This document shows positions 49,508 through 59,227 of a stretch of 64,000 nt of DNA, piece by piece. Within the stretch, counting starts at the first letter, position 1; every line of letters begins with the position of its first letter. A program made the position numbers and the translations under genes. The stretch spans positions 372,001-436,000 of the forward strand of contig NZ_JACCBY010000003.1 of NCBI RefSeq assembly GCF_013409985.1. The letters are read 5' to 3'. This DNA is from Sphingomonas melonis (GTDB lineage Bacteria > Pseudomonadota > Alphaproteobacteria > Sphingomonadales > Sphingomonadaceae). The notes below the pieces were generated by a model. It worked only from the letters and a program-made list of their open reading frames with translations. It had not been told where the DNA came from and did no database searches.

Positions 49508-50325
49508 GTCCGCCGATCCGGTTGGTCGTGTCCGACATCGACGGGACGCTCGTCGACAAGCAGAAGCAGCTCACTCCCGCCACGACCGCCGCGGTGCGTC
49601 GGTTGGAGGCGGCGGGGATCGGCTTCACGGTGATCAGCGCGCGGCCGATGTCGGGGATCATGCCGATCGCCGAGACGCTGGCGATCGACGCGCCGATGGC
49701 GGCGTTCAACGGCGGCATCATCTTCCGCCGCGACGGCAGCATCGCCGAGCATCATATGGTGCATGCGGCGGTGGCGCATGGCGTGATGGATATCGCAGGC
49801 GACAGTCCGGCGGACATCTGGGTGTTCGCCGACGATCGTTGGTATGCCTCGACCGATGTCGGCGCGCATGTCGACAGCGAGCGGCGCGCGTCCAACCAGG
49901 ATCCGATCGTCACCGATGATTTCGCCGCGCTGCTCGACCGTGCGGACAAGATCACCTTCGTCAGCGACGATCATGCCATGCTCGCCGACCTTGCCGACCG
50001 CTGCAAGGCGAAGCACGGCGAAGACGCGACGATCGCGCAGAGCCAGGTCTATTATCTCGATGTGACGGCGCTGGTCGCCAACAAGGGCGACGGTTTGCTG
50101 GCGCTCGCCAAGACGTTCGACCAGCCGCTCGACGCGGTGGCGGTGCTCGGCGATCAATATAACGATGTCCCAATGTTGGAACGCGCCGGCCTCGCAATTG
50201 CCATGGGCAATGCGCCCGATCCGGTTAAGTCTGTTGCCCATGAGGTGACGAGCGGCAATGACGCCGACGGCGTCGCGCACGCGATCGACACCATCATCTT
50301 TCCCCGCATTGGAGTTGCTGCATGA
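49504..50325 (+). CDS. Cof-type HAD-IIB phosphatase
   Basis: A GTG overlapping the gnd stop gives 273 residues. HAD motif I is [12 protein letters not shown], motif II SARPMSG, and motif III/IV reads [11 protein letters not shown] followed by [13 protein letters not shown]. Cof-type enzymes dephosphorylate sugar phosphates, flavin or pyridoxal phosphates. Coupling to gnd and to the following PMM-like gene suggests a sugar-phosphate substrate. The gene is translationally coupled on both sides. Confidence 0.85.
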   Translation: MSPPIRLVVSDIDGTLVDKQKQLTPATTAAVRRLEAAGIGFTVISARPMSGIMPIAETLAIDAPMAAFNGGIIFRRDGSIAEHHMVHAAVAHGVMDIAGDSPADIWVFADDRWYASTDVGAHVDSERRASNQDPIVTDDFAALLDRADKITFVSDDHAMLADLADRCKAKHGEDATIAQSQVYYLDVTALVANKGDGLLALAKTFDQPLDAVAVLGDQYNDVPMLERAGLAIAMGNAPDPVKSVAHEVTSGNDADGVAHAIDTIIFPRIGVAA

Positions 50326-51068
50326 AACAACTGGTTGCCTTCGACCTCGACGGAACGCTGGCCGAGAGCAAGCAGCCCTTGCAGGAGCCGATGGGCGAAG
50401 CGCTCGCCGACCTGCTCGGCGTGGCGCATGTCGCGGTGATCTCGGGTGGCGACTGGCCGCAGTTCCAGAAGCAGGTGGCGAGCCGTCTGCCGGCGCGCGC
50501 CGATCTGTCCAAGCTGTGGCTGATGCCGACTACCGGCACCAAGCTCTACACCTATCGCGAGGGCCAGTGGACGTCGGTCTACGCCGAATTGTTCGACGAC
50601 GAGACCAAGGCGAAGATCCTCAAGGCGTTCGACGAATCGCTTGAGGCGACTGGTTTCACCCCCGAACAGACCTGGGGCGAGCGGATCGAGGACCGCGGCA
50701 GCCAGATCACCTTCTCCGCGCTCGGCCAGGAAGCGCCGATCAAGGAGAAGGAGCATTGGGATCCCAAGTTCGAGAAGCGCAAGGTCATCCAGGCCGATCT
50801 CAAGCAGCGCCTGCCAGGCCTGTCGATCAACATGGGCGGCGCCACCTCGATCGACGTCACCCGTGAGGGCGTCGACAAGGCCTATGGCCTCAAGAAGCTG
50901 CGCGACGAGAGCGGCATCCCGCTGGATAGCATGATGTTCATCGGCGACGCGATCTTCCCCGGCGGCAACGATTATCCGGCGAAGGAACTCGGCCTCGACA
51001 CGGTCCGCGTCCGCGACCCGGAGGAGACGATCTCGGTCATCACCGCGATCGTCGCCTGCCAGAAGTAA
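50322..51068 (+). CDS. HAD-IIB enzyme, eukaryotic phosphomannomutase-like
   Basis: 248 residues, ATGA overlap with the preceding gene. Motif I is AFDLDGTLAESKQPL. The pattern VAVISGGDWPQFQKQVA, together with INMGGATSIDVTREGVDKAY and FIGDAIFPGGNDYP, matches the eukaryotic-type phosphomannomutase (PMM) family of HAD enzymes rather than Cof proteins. It could be a sugar phosphomutase or phosphatase. Context with gnd, tkt, tal and rpiA suggests hexose/pentose phosphate chemistry. Confidence 0.78.
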   Translation: MKQLVAFDLDGTLAESKQPLQEPMGEALADLLGVAHVAVISGGDWPQFQKQVASRLPARADLSKLWLMPTTGTKLYTYREGQWTSVYAELFDDETKAKILKAFDESLEATGFTPEQTWGERIEDRGSQITFSALGQEAPIKEKEHWDPKFEKRKVIQADLKQRLPGLSINMGGATSIDVTREGVDKAYGLKKLRDESGIPLDSMMFIGDAIFPGGNDYPAKELGLDTVRVRDPEETISVITAIVACQK

Positions 51069-51073
51069 GCCGC

Positions 51074-52420
51074 TCAGGGCTGCAATCGGTAGAGCCCCGC
51101 ACCGTGGGGCGGGATCGGCCGGGCAAAGCGATGGCTTGCCCGGCCGATCGTCTGTCCGCTCCACAGGTCGGTCGCGGTGACCGTGGCGGGCAGGCCGAGC
51201 ATCGACAGAGATATGCCGACCTCCTTCGGCTTGGCGGTGGTGTTGAACAGCGCGACATAGGCACCGGCGCCATCCACTGGGCGCGCCGACCAGATGCGGG
51301 TGCCGTCGGCGACGAAATGCGGGCGATTGTCGCGGCTGGCCTGGTTGACCGCGAGCACCGCGCGGTTGGTGAGCAGCGCCAGCGTCGCCGCGTCGAGGTG
51401 GCGCAGGTCGCCGCCCATGATCAGCGGCGAGCGGGCGATCGCCCATAAGGTCATCAGCGTGCGCTGTTCGTCGGGCGTGAACTTGGTCGCGCGGGCGCCG
51501 AGCGCCAGCCGGCCGAGCGGCAGCATGTCGGCGTCCGGCCAGCCGCCGCTGGTGTCGACCGCATGCCAGTTCTCCAGCCGGGTGAACTGCGCCTCCAGCA
51601 TCGGCCATTCGTCCCAGAAATCGTCGCTGATCCGCCACATCTGCGCGTGGCGGCGGACGTGGTCGGCGCGCGCCACCGGCGTCTCGCCGGGGGACAGGCT
51701 GAGCACGATCGGGCGACCGCTGTGCTGGATCGCCGCATGTGCCGCCTCGATCTCAGGCGCGTGCGCGTCATAGGGACGGCTCATGTCGTCCATCTTGACG
51801 AAATCGACGCCCCAGCCGGCGTAGAGCGCAAAGACGCTGTCGTAATAGGCCTGCGCACCGGGGCGGGTCATGTCGACGCCGTACATGTCCGGGTTCCACG
51901 GGCAGATGCTGGTGGTGTCGGCGATATCCTTCGCCCGGTAGCGCGTGCCGAGGATGGGCAGATTGCGCTCGACGGCAAGGCGCGGGATGCCGCGCATCAG
52001 GTGGATACCAAAGCGCAGGCCCAACGCGTGCACGTCGGCGGCGAGTGGCGCGAATCCCTTGCCGCCGGCGCTCGACGGGAAGCGGTTGGGCGCGGGGAGC
52101 AGGCGGCCGTAGGCGTCGAGCGTCGGCTGCGGCGTGTCGCTGTACGTGTAGCTCGACGCGCCGGGTTCGTACCATTGGATGTCGATGGTGAAGACGTCAT
52201 AGCCGAAGGGCAGCAGCTTGGCCTGCATGATCGCCGCGGTCTCGCGCGCCTGCGCCTCGTTGATCGTCGTCGCGAAGCTGTTCCAGCTGTTCCAGCCCAT
52301 CGGCGGGCGCGGTGCGAGGGAGCCGGTCGCGGCGGTCGCGGTGCCGTTGGTGGTCGCGGCAAGCGCGGCGGCGGTCCCGGCGCCGAGCAGCGCACGGCGG
52401 TTGAGTTGCGGCTGGATCAT
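51074..52420 (-). CDS. Secreted glycoside hydrolase family 27 (alpha-galactosidase-like)
   Basis: 448 residues. The N-terminus has a Tat-type motif (NRRALLGAG) and a signal peptide, so export is likely. The catalytic barrel begins RPPMGWNSWNSFATTINEAQ. The nucleophile is the first Asp in DFVKMDD near residue 210 and the acid/base is probably in MWRISDDFWDEW. A C-terminal beta domain ends the protein. GH27 enzymes release alpha-galactose or N-acetylgalactosamine. It is convergent with the PMM-like gene, five bases apart, and starts just after the glnA terminator. Confidence 0.88.
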   Translation of the reverse strand: MIQPQLNRRALLGAGTAAALAATTNGTATAATGSLAPRPPMGWNSWNSFATTINEAQARETAAIMQAKLLPFGYDVFTIDIQWYEPGASSYTYSDTPQPTLDAYGRLLPAPNRFPSSAGGKGFAPLAADVHALGLRFGIHLMRGIPRLAVERNLPILGTRYRAKDIADTTSICPWNPDMYGVDMTRPGAQAYYDSVFALYAGWGVDFVKMDDMSRPYDAHAPEIEAAHAAIQHSGRPIVLSLSPGETPVARADHVRRHAQMWRISDDFWDEWPMLEAQFTRLENWHAVDTSGGWPDADMLPLGRLALGARATKFTPDEQRTLMTLWAIARSPLIMGGDLRHLDAATLALLTNRAVLAVNQASRDNRPHFVADGTRIWSARPVDGAGAYVALFNTTAKPKEVGISLSMLGLPATVTATDLWSGQTIGRASHRFARPIPPHGAGLYRLQP

Positions 52421-52436
52421 CAGTCCTCTCCAAAGG

Positions 52437-52466
52437 AAAAGGGCGCCCGATCGTTGCGGGCGCCCT
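52437..52466 (-). terminator. Intrinsic terminator downstream of glnA
   Basis: On the minus strand a 9-bp GC stem (gggcgcccg with cgggcgccc) is followed by four Ts. It is about 100 bases after the glnA stop and only 16 bases before the start of the glycosidase gene. Confidence 0.85.
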
Positions 52467-52568
52467 CCCAGTCACGACCCGGCAAAGCCGGGCCGTCAGT
52501 CCTCATTGCATGAGGCTGGCCGACAGCGCCTGTGCGCTTGCGCGCACCGATGCGGTCGTCGCCGCACC

Positions 52569-53981
52569 TCAGGCGCTGTAATACATGTCGTATTCGACCG
52601 GCGACGGGGTCATTTCCCAACGGGCGACCTCGCCGCGCTTGATCTCGACATAGGCTTCGATCTGGTCCTTCGAGAAGACGTCGCCCTTGAGCAGGAAGCC
52701 GTGATCGGCCTCCAGGCTGTCGAGCGCCTCGCGCAGCGAACCGCAGACGGTCGGCACCTGGGCGAGCTCGGCCGGCGGCAGGTCGTACAGGTTCTTGTCC
52801 ATCGCCTCGCCCGGATGGATCTTGTTCTGGATGCCGTCCATGCCCGCCATCATCAGCGCCGCATAAGCGAGATAGGGGTTGGCCATCGCGTCGGGGAAGC
52901 GGATCTCGACGCGCTTCGCCTTGGGGCCGGTGCCATAGGGGATACGGCACGAAGCCGAACGGTTGCGCGCCGAATAGGCGAGCAGCACCGGCGCCTCGTA
53001 CCCCGGCACCAGCCGCTTGTAGCTGTTGGTGGTCGGATTGGTGAAGGCGTTGACCGCCTTGGCGTGGCGGATGATGCCGCCGATGAAGAACAGGCACATC
53101 TCCGACAGACCGGCATAGCCCTCGCCGGCGAACAGCGGCGTCTTGCCGTTCCAGATCGAGAAGTGGGTGTGCATGCCCGAGCCGTTATCTTCCTTGATCG
53201 GCTTGGGCATGAAGGTCGCCGACTTGCCATAGGCGTGGGCGACCTGGTGCACGACATACTTGTAGATCTGCATGCGGTCGGCGGTGGTGGTCAGCGTGCC
53301 GAAGGTCATGCCGAGTTCGTGCTGCGCGGCGGCGACCTCATGGTGGTGCTTGTCGCAGGGCAGGCCCATCTCGATCATCGTCGAGACCATCTCGCCGCGG
53401 ATATCGACGGCGCTGTCGACCGGCGCGACCGGGAAATAGCCGCCCTTGGCGCGCGGACGGTGGCCGAGGTTGCCGCCCTCATATTCGCGGCCCGTATTGG
53501 TCGGCAGCTCGATATCGTCGATCTTGAAATAGGACGCGGCATAGTTCGTGTCGAACTGCACGTTGTCGAACATGAAGAATTCGGCTTCCGGACCGACGTA
53601 GACGGTGTCGCCGATGCCGGTGGTCTTTAGATACGCCTCGGCGCGCTTGGCGGTCGAGCGCGGATCGCGGGCGTAGAGCTCGCCGGTCGAGGGCTCGACC
53701 ACGTCGCAGAACACGATCAGCATCGGCGTCGCCGAGAAGGGATCGGTGTAGACCGCATCGAGATCGGGCTTGAGCACCATGTCCGATTCGTTGATCGCCT
53801 TCCAGCCCTCGATCGAGCTGCCGTCGAACATCAGGCCGTCGGTCAGCTCGTCCTCACCGATCAGGCTGGCGACCATGGTGAGGTGCTGCCATTTGCCCTT
53901 GGGGTCGGTGAAGCGCAGATCGACCCACTCGATCTCCTCGTCCTTGATCTTGTTCAGGATGTCGTTGGCGGTGGCAGCCAT
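52569..53981 (-). CDS. glnA: Glutamine synthetase, type I
   Basis: 470 residues with the GSI-beta order: [34 protein letters not shown], the ATP site [18 protein letters not shown] and the substrate site [18 protein letters not shown]. The adenylylation tyrosine is in NLYDLPPAE near residue 397, so activity is probably controlled by GlnE. It makes glutamine from glutamate, ammonia and ATP. It follows glnB on the same strand behind GATAAGGAAAG. Confidence 0.97.
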   Translation of the reverse strand: MAATANDILNKIKDEEIEWVDLRFTDPKGKWQHLTMVASLIGEDELTDGLMFDGSSIEGWKAINESDMVLKPDLDAVYTDPFSATPMLIVFCDVVEPSTGELYARDPRSTAKRAEAYLKTTGIGDTVYVGPEAEFFMFDNVQFDTNYAASYFKIDDIELPTNTGREYEGGNLGHRPRAKGGYFPVAPVDSAVDIRGEMVSTMIEMGLPCDKHHHEVAAAQHELGMTFGTLTTTADRMQIYKYVVHQVAHAYGKSATFMPKPIKEDNGSGMHTHFSIWNGKTPLFAGEGYAGLSEMCLFFIGGIIRHAKAVNAFTNPTTNSYKRLVPGYEAPVLLAYSARNRSASCRIPYGTGPKAKRVEIRFPDAMANPYLAYAALMMAGMDGIQNKIHPGEAMDKNLYDLPPAELAQVPTVCGSLREALDSLEADHGFLLKGDVFSKDQIEAYVEIKRGEVARWEMTPSPVEYDMYYSA

Positions 53982-54077
53982 GGTCAGCTCTTTCCTTATC
54001 GGTGCCCCGGCGACGGCCGGGATCTTTTCGTAACTAGGCGACCCCGAAGGACATCGGGGTGACGGTTCGGTGACGGT

Positions 54078-54698
<621 letters not shown>

Positions 54699-54707
54699 CT
54701 AACCACC

Positions 54708-54736
54708 CGTCACCCCGGAACGAGTCCGGGGTGACG
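54708..54736. repeat. Nested palindromic repeat, copy 8 (collapsed)
   Basis: Only cgtcaccccgg-aacgagtccggggtgacg remains, as if the central part between the two arms had been deleted or one arm had folded on itself. The outer arms are still present (gggcgatcgcgtctgat on the left, cagccatgtgtaatcg on the right), so it is a shortened family member. Confidence 0.78.
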
Positions 54737-54814
54737 GGTAGGATGAGGGAACCGAGCGAACCTCACCCTATCAGCCATGTGTAATCGTCCCCCCCGCGAA
54801 GGGCGGACCGTGGC

Positions 54815-56167
54815 TTAGTCGGCCTGTCTGGCCAGCCACTCTTCCAGCCATTTGATCGTGTATTGGCCGTCCTGAAATTCCGGATCGTCGAGCAGCGCCT
54901 GGTGGAGCGGGATCGTCGTCGTCGGGCCCTCGATCACGAACTCCTCGAGCGCGCGGCGCAGGCGGCGGAGTGCGCCGGCGCGGGTGGTGCCGTAGACGAT
55001 CAGCTTGGCGATCATCGAATCATAGTAAGGCGGCACGCGATAGCCGGCGTAGAGGCCGCTATCGACGCGCACGTGCATGCCGCCCGGCGCGTGATATTGC
55101 TTTACCAGCCCCGGCGAGGGGGCGAAGGTACGCGGGTCCTCGGCGTTGATGCGGCATTCGATCGCATGGCCGCGGAACTGGACGTCCGCCTGACGCAAGG
55201 TCAGCGGATGGCCCTCGGCGATGCGGATCTGTTCGCGGACGAGGTCGAGGCCGGTGATCATCTCGGTCACGGGATGTTCGACCTGCAGCCGGGTGTTCAT
55301 CTCGATGAAGTAGAAGTCGCCGTCTTCCCACAGGAATTCGATCGTGCCGGCGCCGCGATAGCCCATGTCGGCCATCGCCTTGGCGACGATGCCGCCCATC
55401 CGCTCGCGTTCTTCGGCGGTGATGACCGGGGAGGGGGCCTCCTCCAGCACCTTCTGGTGGCGGCGCTGGAGCGAGCAGTCGCGCTCGCCGAGGTGGATGG
55501 CGTTGCCATTGCCGTCGCCGAACACCTGGAATTCGATGTGCCGCGGGTTGCCGAGATACTTTTCCATGTAGACGGTGGCGTCGCCGAACGCCGCCTTCGC
55601 CTCGGTACCGGCCTGCTGCATCAGCGTTTCGAGATGCTCGGGGCCGGTGCACACCTTCATGCCGCGGCCGCCGCCGCCGCTCGCCGCCTTGATGATGACG
55701 GGATAGCCGATGCTATCGGCCAGCGCCTTCGCCTCGGCGACGTCGCTGATCGCGCCGTCGGAGCCGGGGACGAGCGGCAGGCCGAGCGCGCCCGCGGTGC
55801 GCTTTGCCTCGACCTTGTCGCCCATCGTGCGGATATGTTCGGGCTTGGGGCCGACGAACAGCAGGTCGTGCATCTCGACGATCTCGGCAAAGCGCGCGTT
55901 CTCGCTGAGGAAGCCGTAGCCGGGGTGGATCGCGTCGGCGCCGCTGATCTCGGCCGCCGAGATGATGTTGGGGATGTTGAGATAGCTGTCGGTCGCCGCC
56001 GGCGGCCCGATGCAGATCGCCTCGTCGGCGAGGCGCACGTGCATCGCATCGGCGTCGGCGGTGGAATGGACCGCGACGGTCTTGATGCCCATCTCATGAC
56101 AGGCACGATGGATGCGCAGCGCAATCTCGCCGCGGTTGGCGATCAGCAGCTTCTTGATCGGGCGCAT
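54815..56167 (-). CDS. accC: Acetyl-CoA carboxylase, biotin carboxylase subunit
   Basis: 450 residues. AccC carboxylates the biotin of BCCP using bicarbonate and ATP. The ATP-grasp motifs are [15 protein letters not shown] near residue 160, [15 protein letters not shown] near 197, [19 protein letters not shown] near 225 and [16 protein letters not shown] near 285. It follows accB by four bases on the same strand, the usual accBC pair for fatty acid synthesis. Confidence 0.97.
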   Translation of the reverse strand: MRPIKKLLIANRGEIALRIHRACHEMGIKTVAVHSTADADAMHVRLADEAICIGPPAATDSYLNIPNIISAAEISGADAIHPGYGFLSENARFAEIVEMHDLLFVGPKPEHIRTMGDKVEAKRTAGALGLPLVPGSDGAISDVAEAKALADSIGYPVIIKAASGGGGRGMKVCTGPEHLETLMQQAGTEAKAAFGDATVYMEKYLGNPRHIEFQVFGDGNGNAIHLGERDCSLQRRHQKVLEEAPSPVITAEERERMGGIVAKAMADMGYRGAGTIEFLWEDGDFYFIEMNTRLQVEHPVTEMITGLDLVREQIRIAEGHPLTLRQADVQFRGHAIECRINAEDPRTFAPSPGLVKQYHAPGGMHVRVDSGLYAGYRVPPYYDSMIAKLIVYGTTRAGALRRLRRALEEFVIEGPTTTIPLHQALLDDPEFQDGQYTIKWLEEWLARQAD

Positions 56168-56171
56168 GCCG

Positions 56172-56672
56172 TTACTCGACCACCACGAGCGGCTGGTCGA
56201 ATTCGACCGGCTGGCCGTTCTCGATCAGGATCTGGCGGACGGTGCCGGCGGTCGGCGCGGTGATCGGGTTCATCACCTTCATCGCCTCGACGATCAGCAG
56301 CGTGTCGCCCGCGGCGACGGTGCTGCCGACGGTGACGAACGGCTTGGCGCCCGGCTCGGCGGAGAGGTAGGCAGTGCCGACCATCGGCGACTTGACCGCA
56401 TTGGCGGCGCTGACGGTCGGCGCCATCGCGCCGGCCTCGGCAGCGACGGGGGCTGCGGCAGGCGCGGGCGCGGCGGCCATCGGCTGCGGCGCATATTGCA
56501 CGGGAGCGGCGACGGCGGCGGCCTTGCGCGCGACGCGGATCTTGCGGTCGCCTTCCTCCACCTCGATCTCGGTGAGGTGGGTGGCGTCGAGCAATTCGGC
56601 GAGCTGGCGCACGAGGTTCACGTCAACCTGCATCGATTGGGTCTGGGCCCCGGAGTTGGTCTGATCGGTCAT
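56172..56672 (-). CDS. accB: Biotin carboxyl carrier protein of acetyl-CoA carboxylase
   Basis: 166 residues. The biotinylated Lys132 is in [16 protein letters not shown], and the C-terminal biotinyl domain starts near [10 protein letters not shown]. The middle is an Ala/Pro-rich linker. The N-terminal helical part ([20 protein letters not shown]) is normal for the family. It sits between aroQ and accC on the minus strand with short spacers. Confidence 0.96.
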   Translation of the reverse strand: MTDQTNSGAQTQSMQVDVNLVRQLAELLDATHLTEIEVEEGDRKIRVARKAAAVAAPVQYAPQPMAAAPAPAAAPVAAEAGAMAPTVSAANAVKSPMVGTAYLSAEPGAKPFVTVGSTVAAGDTLLIVEAMKVMNPITAPTAGTVRQILIENGQPVEFDQPLVVVE

Positions 56673-56686
56673 GGGGGAGCCTCCTG

Positions 56687-57121
56687 TCAGAACCGCGCGG
56701 CGGCTTCAAGCGCCAGGGTGTAGGAGAGCGCGCCGAAACCCGCGATGGTTCCCTTCGCCGCGCGCCCGACGAAGCTGACGTGGCGGAAATCCTCGCGGGT
56801 GTGCGGGTTGGACAGATGCACCTCGATCACCGGGGTGCGGATGCCCTTGATCGCGTCGTGCACGGCGATCGAGGTATGGGTGAAGGCGCCCGCGTTGAGG
56901 ATCACCGCCTTGGCGCGGCGCGCCTGCGCCTCGTGCAGCCAGTCGACGAGATGCCCTTCATGATTCGACTGGCGCATGTCGATTTCGAGCCCCAGCTCGC
57001 GGGCGCGATCCTCGAGCTGGCCGGCGATGTCGTCGAGCGTGTCGGCGCCGTAGATCTCGGGCTCGCGCGTGCCGAGCAGGTTGAGGTTGGGGCCGTTGAG
57101 GACGAAGATGGTGTCGGTCAT
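56687..57121 (-). CDS. aroQ: 3-dehydroquinate dehydratase, type II
   Basis: 144 residues. Catalyses the third step of the shikimate pathway. The catalytic Tyr is in [12 protein letters not shown], preceded by GPNLNLLG. The His motif is [16 protein letters not shown]. Upstream of accBC in the same direction, the aroQ-accB-accC order is widespread in alphaproteobacteria. Confidence 0.96.
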   Translation of the reverse strand: MTDTIFVLNGPNLNLLGTREPEIYGADTLDDIAGQLEDRARELGLEIDMRQSNHEGHLVDWLHEAQARRAKAVILNAGAFTHTSIAVHDAIKGIRTPVIEVHLSNPHTREDFRHVSFVGRAAKGTIAGFGALSYTLALEAAARF

Positions 57122-57181
57122 CGGGTCGCTTTCGGTTGAACCGGGAAGATCGTGTGCCTAGTTGCGGCACATCACTCTTAG

Positions 57182-57274
57182 TCCGTTCGCCCTGAGCTTG
57201 TCGAAGGGCAGCGCTCCACTTTCGCACCGGGCCGATAGGGAGAGCAGGGCTTCGACAGGCTCAGCCCGAACGGA
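57182..57274. repeat. Inverted repeat of the cttgtcgaagggc family
   Basis: tccgttcgccctgagcttg (57182 onward, continuing tcgaagggc) faces its imperfect inverse gggcttcgacaggctcagcc (ending 57274). Arms are about 28 bases and the spacer about 37. It lies between divergent aroQ and thiSG. Confidence 0.8.
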
Positions 57275-57302
57275 TGGAGGCGTTCGCCTCCTGCAAAAAG
57301 TT

Positions 57303-58310
57303 ATGCCCCATAGCGACGGAACGGTTTCGATCACGGTCAACGGCGCGCACAAGCGCGTCAATGCGGGGCTGAGCCTCGCCGAACTGGCTACCGAACTGGG
57401 GCTGGTGCCGGAGAAGGTGGCGGTCGAGCGCAACCTGGAAGTGGTGCCGCGCTCGACGCTGAAGGACGTTCGGGTCGAGGATGGCGACGACATCGAGATC
57501 GTCCATTTCGTCGGTGGCGGCGATCACCAGAAGCCGATCGCGGACGACAGCTGGACGGTGGCGGGGCGGACGTTCCGCTCGCGGCTGATCGTCGGTACAG
57601 GCAAGTACAAGGATTTCGCGCAGAACGCCGCCGCGCTCGAAGCCTCGGGAGCGGAGATCGTCACCGTCGCTGTGCGCCGGGTCAACGTCAGCGATCCAAA
57701 GGCGCCGATGCTGACCGACTTCATCGATCCCAAGAAGGTCACCTATCTGCCCAATACCGCGGGCTGTTTCGACGCGGAAAGCGCGATCCGCACGCTGCGG
57801 CTGGCGCGCGAGGCGGGCGGCTGGGATCTCGTCAAGCTGGAGGTGCTGGGCGAGGCGAAGACGCTGTACCCCGACATGCACGAGACGCTACGCGCGACCG
57901 AGATCCTCGCCAATGAGGGCTTCAAGCCGATGGTCTATTGCGTCGACGATCCGATCGCGGCGAAGCGGCTGGAGAATGCCGGTGCGGTGGCGATCATGCC
58001 GCTGGGCGCCCCTATCGGGTCCGGACTCGGTATCCAGAACCGCATCACGATCCGGCTGATCGTCGAGGGCGCGGGCGTGCCGGTGCTGGTCGATGCCGGG
58101 GTCGGCACCGCGTCGGACGCGGCGGTGGCGATGGAATTGGGCTGCGACGGCGTGCTGATGAACACCGCGATCGCCGAGGCGAAGGACCCGGTGATGATGG
58201 CGGCGGCGATGCGGTCGGCCGTCGAGGCGGGGCGGCTCGCCTATCGCGCCGGGCGGATGGGGCAGCGCCGCTATGCCGATCCGTCGAGTCCGCTCGCCGG
58301 CCTGATCTGA
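57303..58310 (+). CDS. thiSG: ThiS-ThiG fusion (sulfur carrier plus thiazole synthase)
   Basis: 335 residues. Residues 1-73 are a ThiS ubiquitin-like domain ([20 protein letters not shown], ending IVHFVGGG at 71-73). Residues from about 84 are ThiG, with [10 protein letters not shown], the Schiff-base Lys178 in [10 protein letters not shown], and phosphate-loop segments [13 protein letters not shown] and [16 protein letters not shown]. ThiG makes the thiazole phosphate of thiamine using sulfur from ThiS thiocarboxylate. Normally ThiS must end in Gly-Gly; here the Gly run is internal and followed by a linker. ATG 57303 is chosen; the region upstream is a repeat. No TPP riboswitch is seen. Confidence 0.93.
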   Translation: MPHSDGTVSITVNGAHKRVNAGLSLAELATELGLVPEKVAVERNLEVVPRSTLKDVRVEDGDDIEIVHFVGGGDHQKPIADDSWTVAGRTFRSRLIVGTGKYKDFAQNAAALEASGAEIVTVAVRRVNVSDPKAPMLTDFIDPKKVTYLPNTAGCFDAESAIRTLRLAREAGGWDLVKLEVLGEAKTLYPDMHETLRATEILANEGFKPMVYCVDDPIAAKRLENAGAVAIMPLGAPIGSGLGIQNRITIRLIVEGAGVPVLVDAGVGTASDAAVAMELGCDGVLMNTAIAEAKDPVMMAAAMRSAVEAGRLAYRAGRMGQRRYADPSSPLAGLI

Positions 58311-58331
58311 TTTTTGTAACACATTTGTCAC

Positions 58332-58356
58332 GGAACCGGTCCGGTCCGAACCCGTT
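58332..58356 (+). promoter_or_regulatory. EcfG-type general-stress promoter of csbD
   Basis: GGAAC (58332-58336), a 16-base spacer, then CGTT (58353-58356) match the alphaproteobacterial EcfG consensus exactly. The site is about 60 bases before the csbD start, and a strong AGGAGG ribosome binding site follows at 58404. Confidence 0.75.
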
Positions 58357-58415
58357 GTTCTTGCTGTAGATCAAGCGGCCCGGATGGCGGGGCGCGGTCA
58401 AAGCAGGAGGTCCTC

Positions 58416-58598
58416 ATGGGCGAGCTCACCGACAAGATCAAAGGCACCGTCAACGAAGCCATCGGCAACGCCAAGGAAGCCATCGGCAAGCACAATGACG
58501 ACCCCAGCCTGACCGCAGAGGGCAAGGCCCAGCAGGCCGAAGGCAAGGGCGAGAAGTTCAAGGGCAGCGTCAAGGGCGCGCTCGGCGACAATATCTGA
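58416..58598 (+). CDS. CsbD-family stress protein
   Basis: 60 residues, MGELTDKIKGTVNEAIGNAK with the repeated Lys/Glu/Gly pattern of CsbD proteins. They are small hydrophilic cytoplasmic proteins induced by general stress; biochemical role is unknown. AGGAGG is seven bases before the ATG. The EcfG-type promoter upstream and terminator downstream make it a single-gene stress unit. Confidence 0.9.
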   Translation: MGELTDKIKGTVNEAIGNAKEAIGKHNDDPSLTAEGKAQQAEGKGEKFKGSVKGALGDNI

Positions 58599-58623
58599 CC
58601 TCACGGTCCGATGACTGGCGAAA

Positions 58624-58653
58624 GGCCGTCCCGGGGAAGCGGGGCGGCCTTTT
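58624..58653 (+). terminator. Intrinsic terminator after csbD
   Basis: A 9-bp stem ggccgtccc/ggggcggcc (58624-58632 with 58641-58649) is followed by four Ts, 25 bases after the stop. Confidence 0.85.
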
Positions 58654-58678
58654 CCTTATCCAACAGGGAAGACGAACG

Positions 58679-58963
58679 ATGAAGAAGACGATGATCGCGC
58701 TGGGCGCGGGTGTGATGGCGCTGTCACTGGCGGCGTGCGGCGGCAAGGGCGACGACAGCCTGGGCAGCAACGTCAAGGCCGCCGCCGACAATCGCGCCGA
58801 TGCTCTGGAGAGCGCCGCCGACAATCTGGAAGCGCAGGCCGATGCCGAGCGCAAGAGCGGCAGCCAGCAGGCCGATGCGATCGACGATGCCGACGTCAAT
58901 GCCGCCGCCATGTCGGACGGCCAGAAGGCGGCGCTGGTCAACGGCAGCGACAAGCTGCGCTGA
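58679..58963 (+). CDS. Small lipoprotein of unknown function
   Basis: 94 residues starting MKKTMIALGAGVMALSLAAC, a lipobox with Cys20 as the modified residue. The mature part is helical, Ala/Asp-rich and regularly spaced (NRADALESAADNLEAQADAE), suggesting a coiled coil. It probably sits in the outer membrane. It is separated from csbD by a terminator, but the short distance means readthrough is possible. Confidence 0.75.
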   Translation: MKKTMIALGAGVMALSLAACGGKGDDSLGSNVKAAADNRADALESAADNLEAQADAERKSGSQQADAIDDADVNAAAMSDGQKAALVNGSDKLR

Positions 58964-59035
58964 GGGTCGCGGGCGAACCGGGGTTTATTTGGCTAACGTA
59001 CGGAAACATCGGTTAATTCCCTTGGTTAGGGAGCG

Positions 59036-59227
59036 ATGACATCGCCGTACAACACGCCATCCTCGGTCAGCCACGAAAACGGCGAGATCATCGTCGACGG
59101 TCCCGATGGGGTTGCCGTCTCGCTGACGCCTGAGGCCGCGCTGATCACTGCGGGGCGGTTGGAAACCGAAGCGATCGACGCGCTGCTCGAACGCGGCCGG
59201 GTCGTCACGACCAAGCCGGACCGCTGA
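59036..59227 (+). CDS. Small hypothetical protein (63 residues)
   Basis: The sequence MTSPYNTPSSVSHENGEIIV, then DGPDGVAVSLTPEAALITAG, looks like a small beta-strand plus helix protein; I recognise similar short proteins in sphingomonads but no named family. GGGAGCG precedes the start. The next gene begins one base after its stop, so it is coupled to the amidotransferase gene. Confidence 0.6.
   Translation: MTSPYNTPSSVSHENGEIIVDGPDGVAVSLTPEAALITAGRLETEAIDALLERGRVVTTKPDR

Noticed and set aside
57122..57302. TPP riboswitch upstream of thiSG
   Set aside because: The conserved CUGAGA and ACCUGA cores are absent; the space is filled by an inverted repeat.
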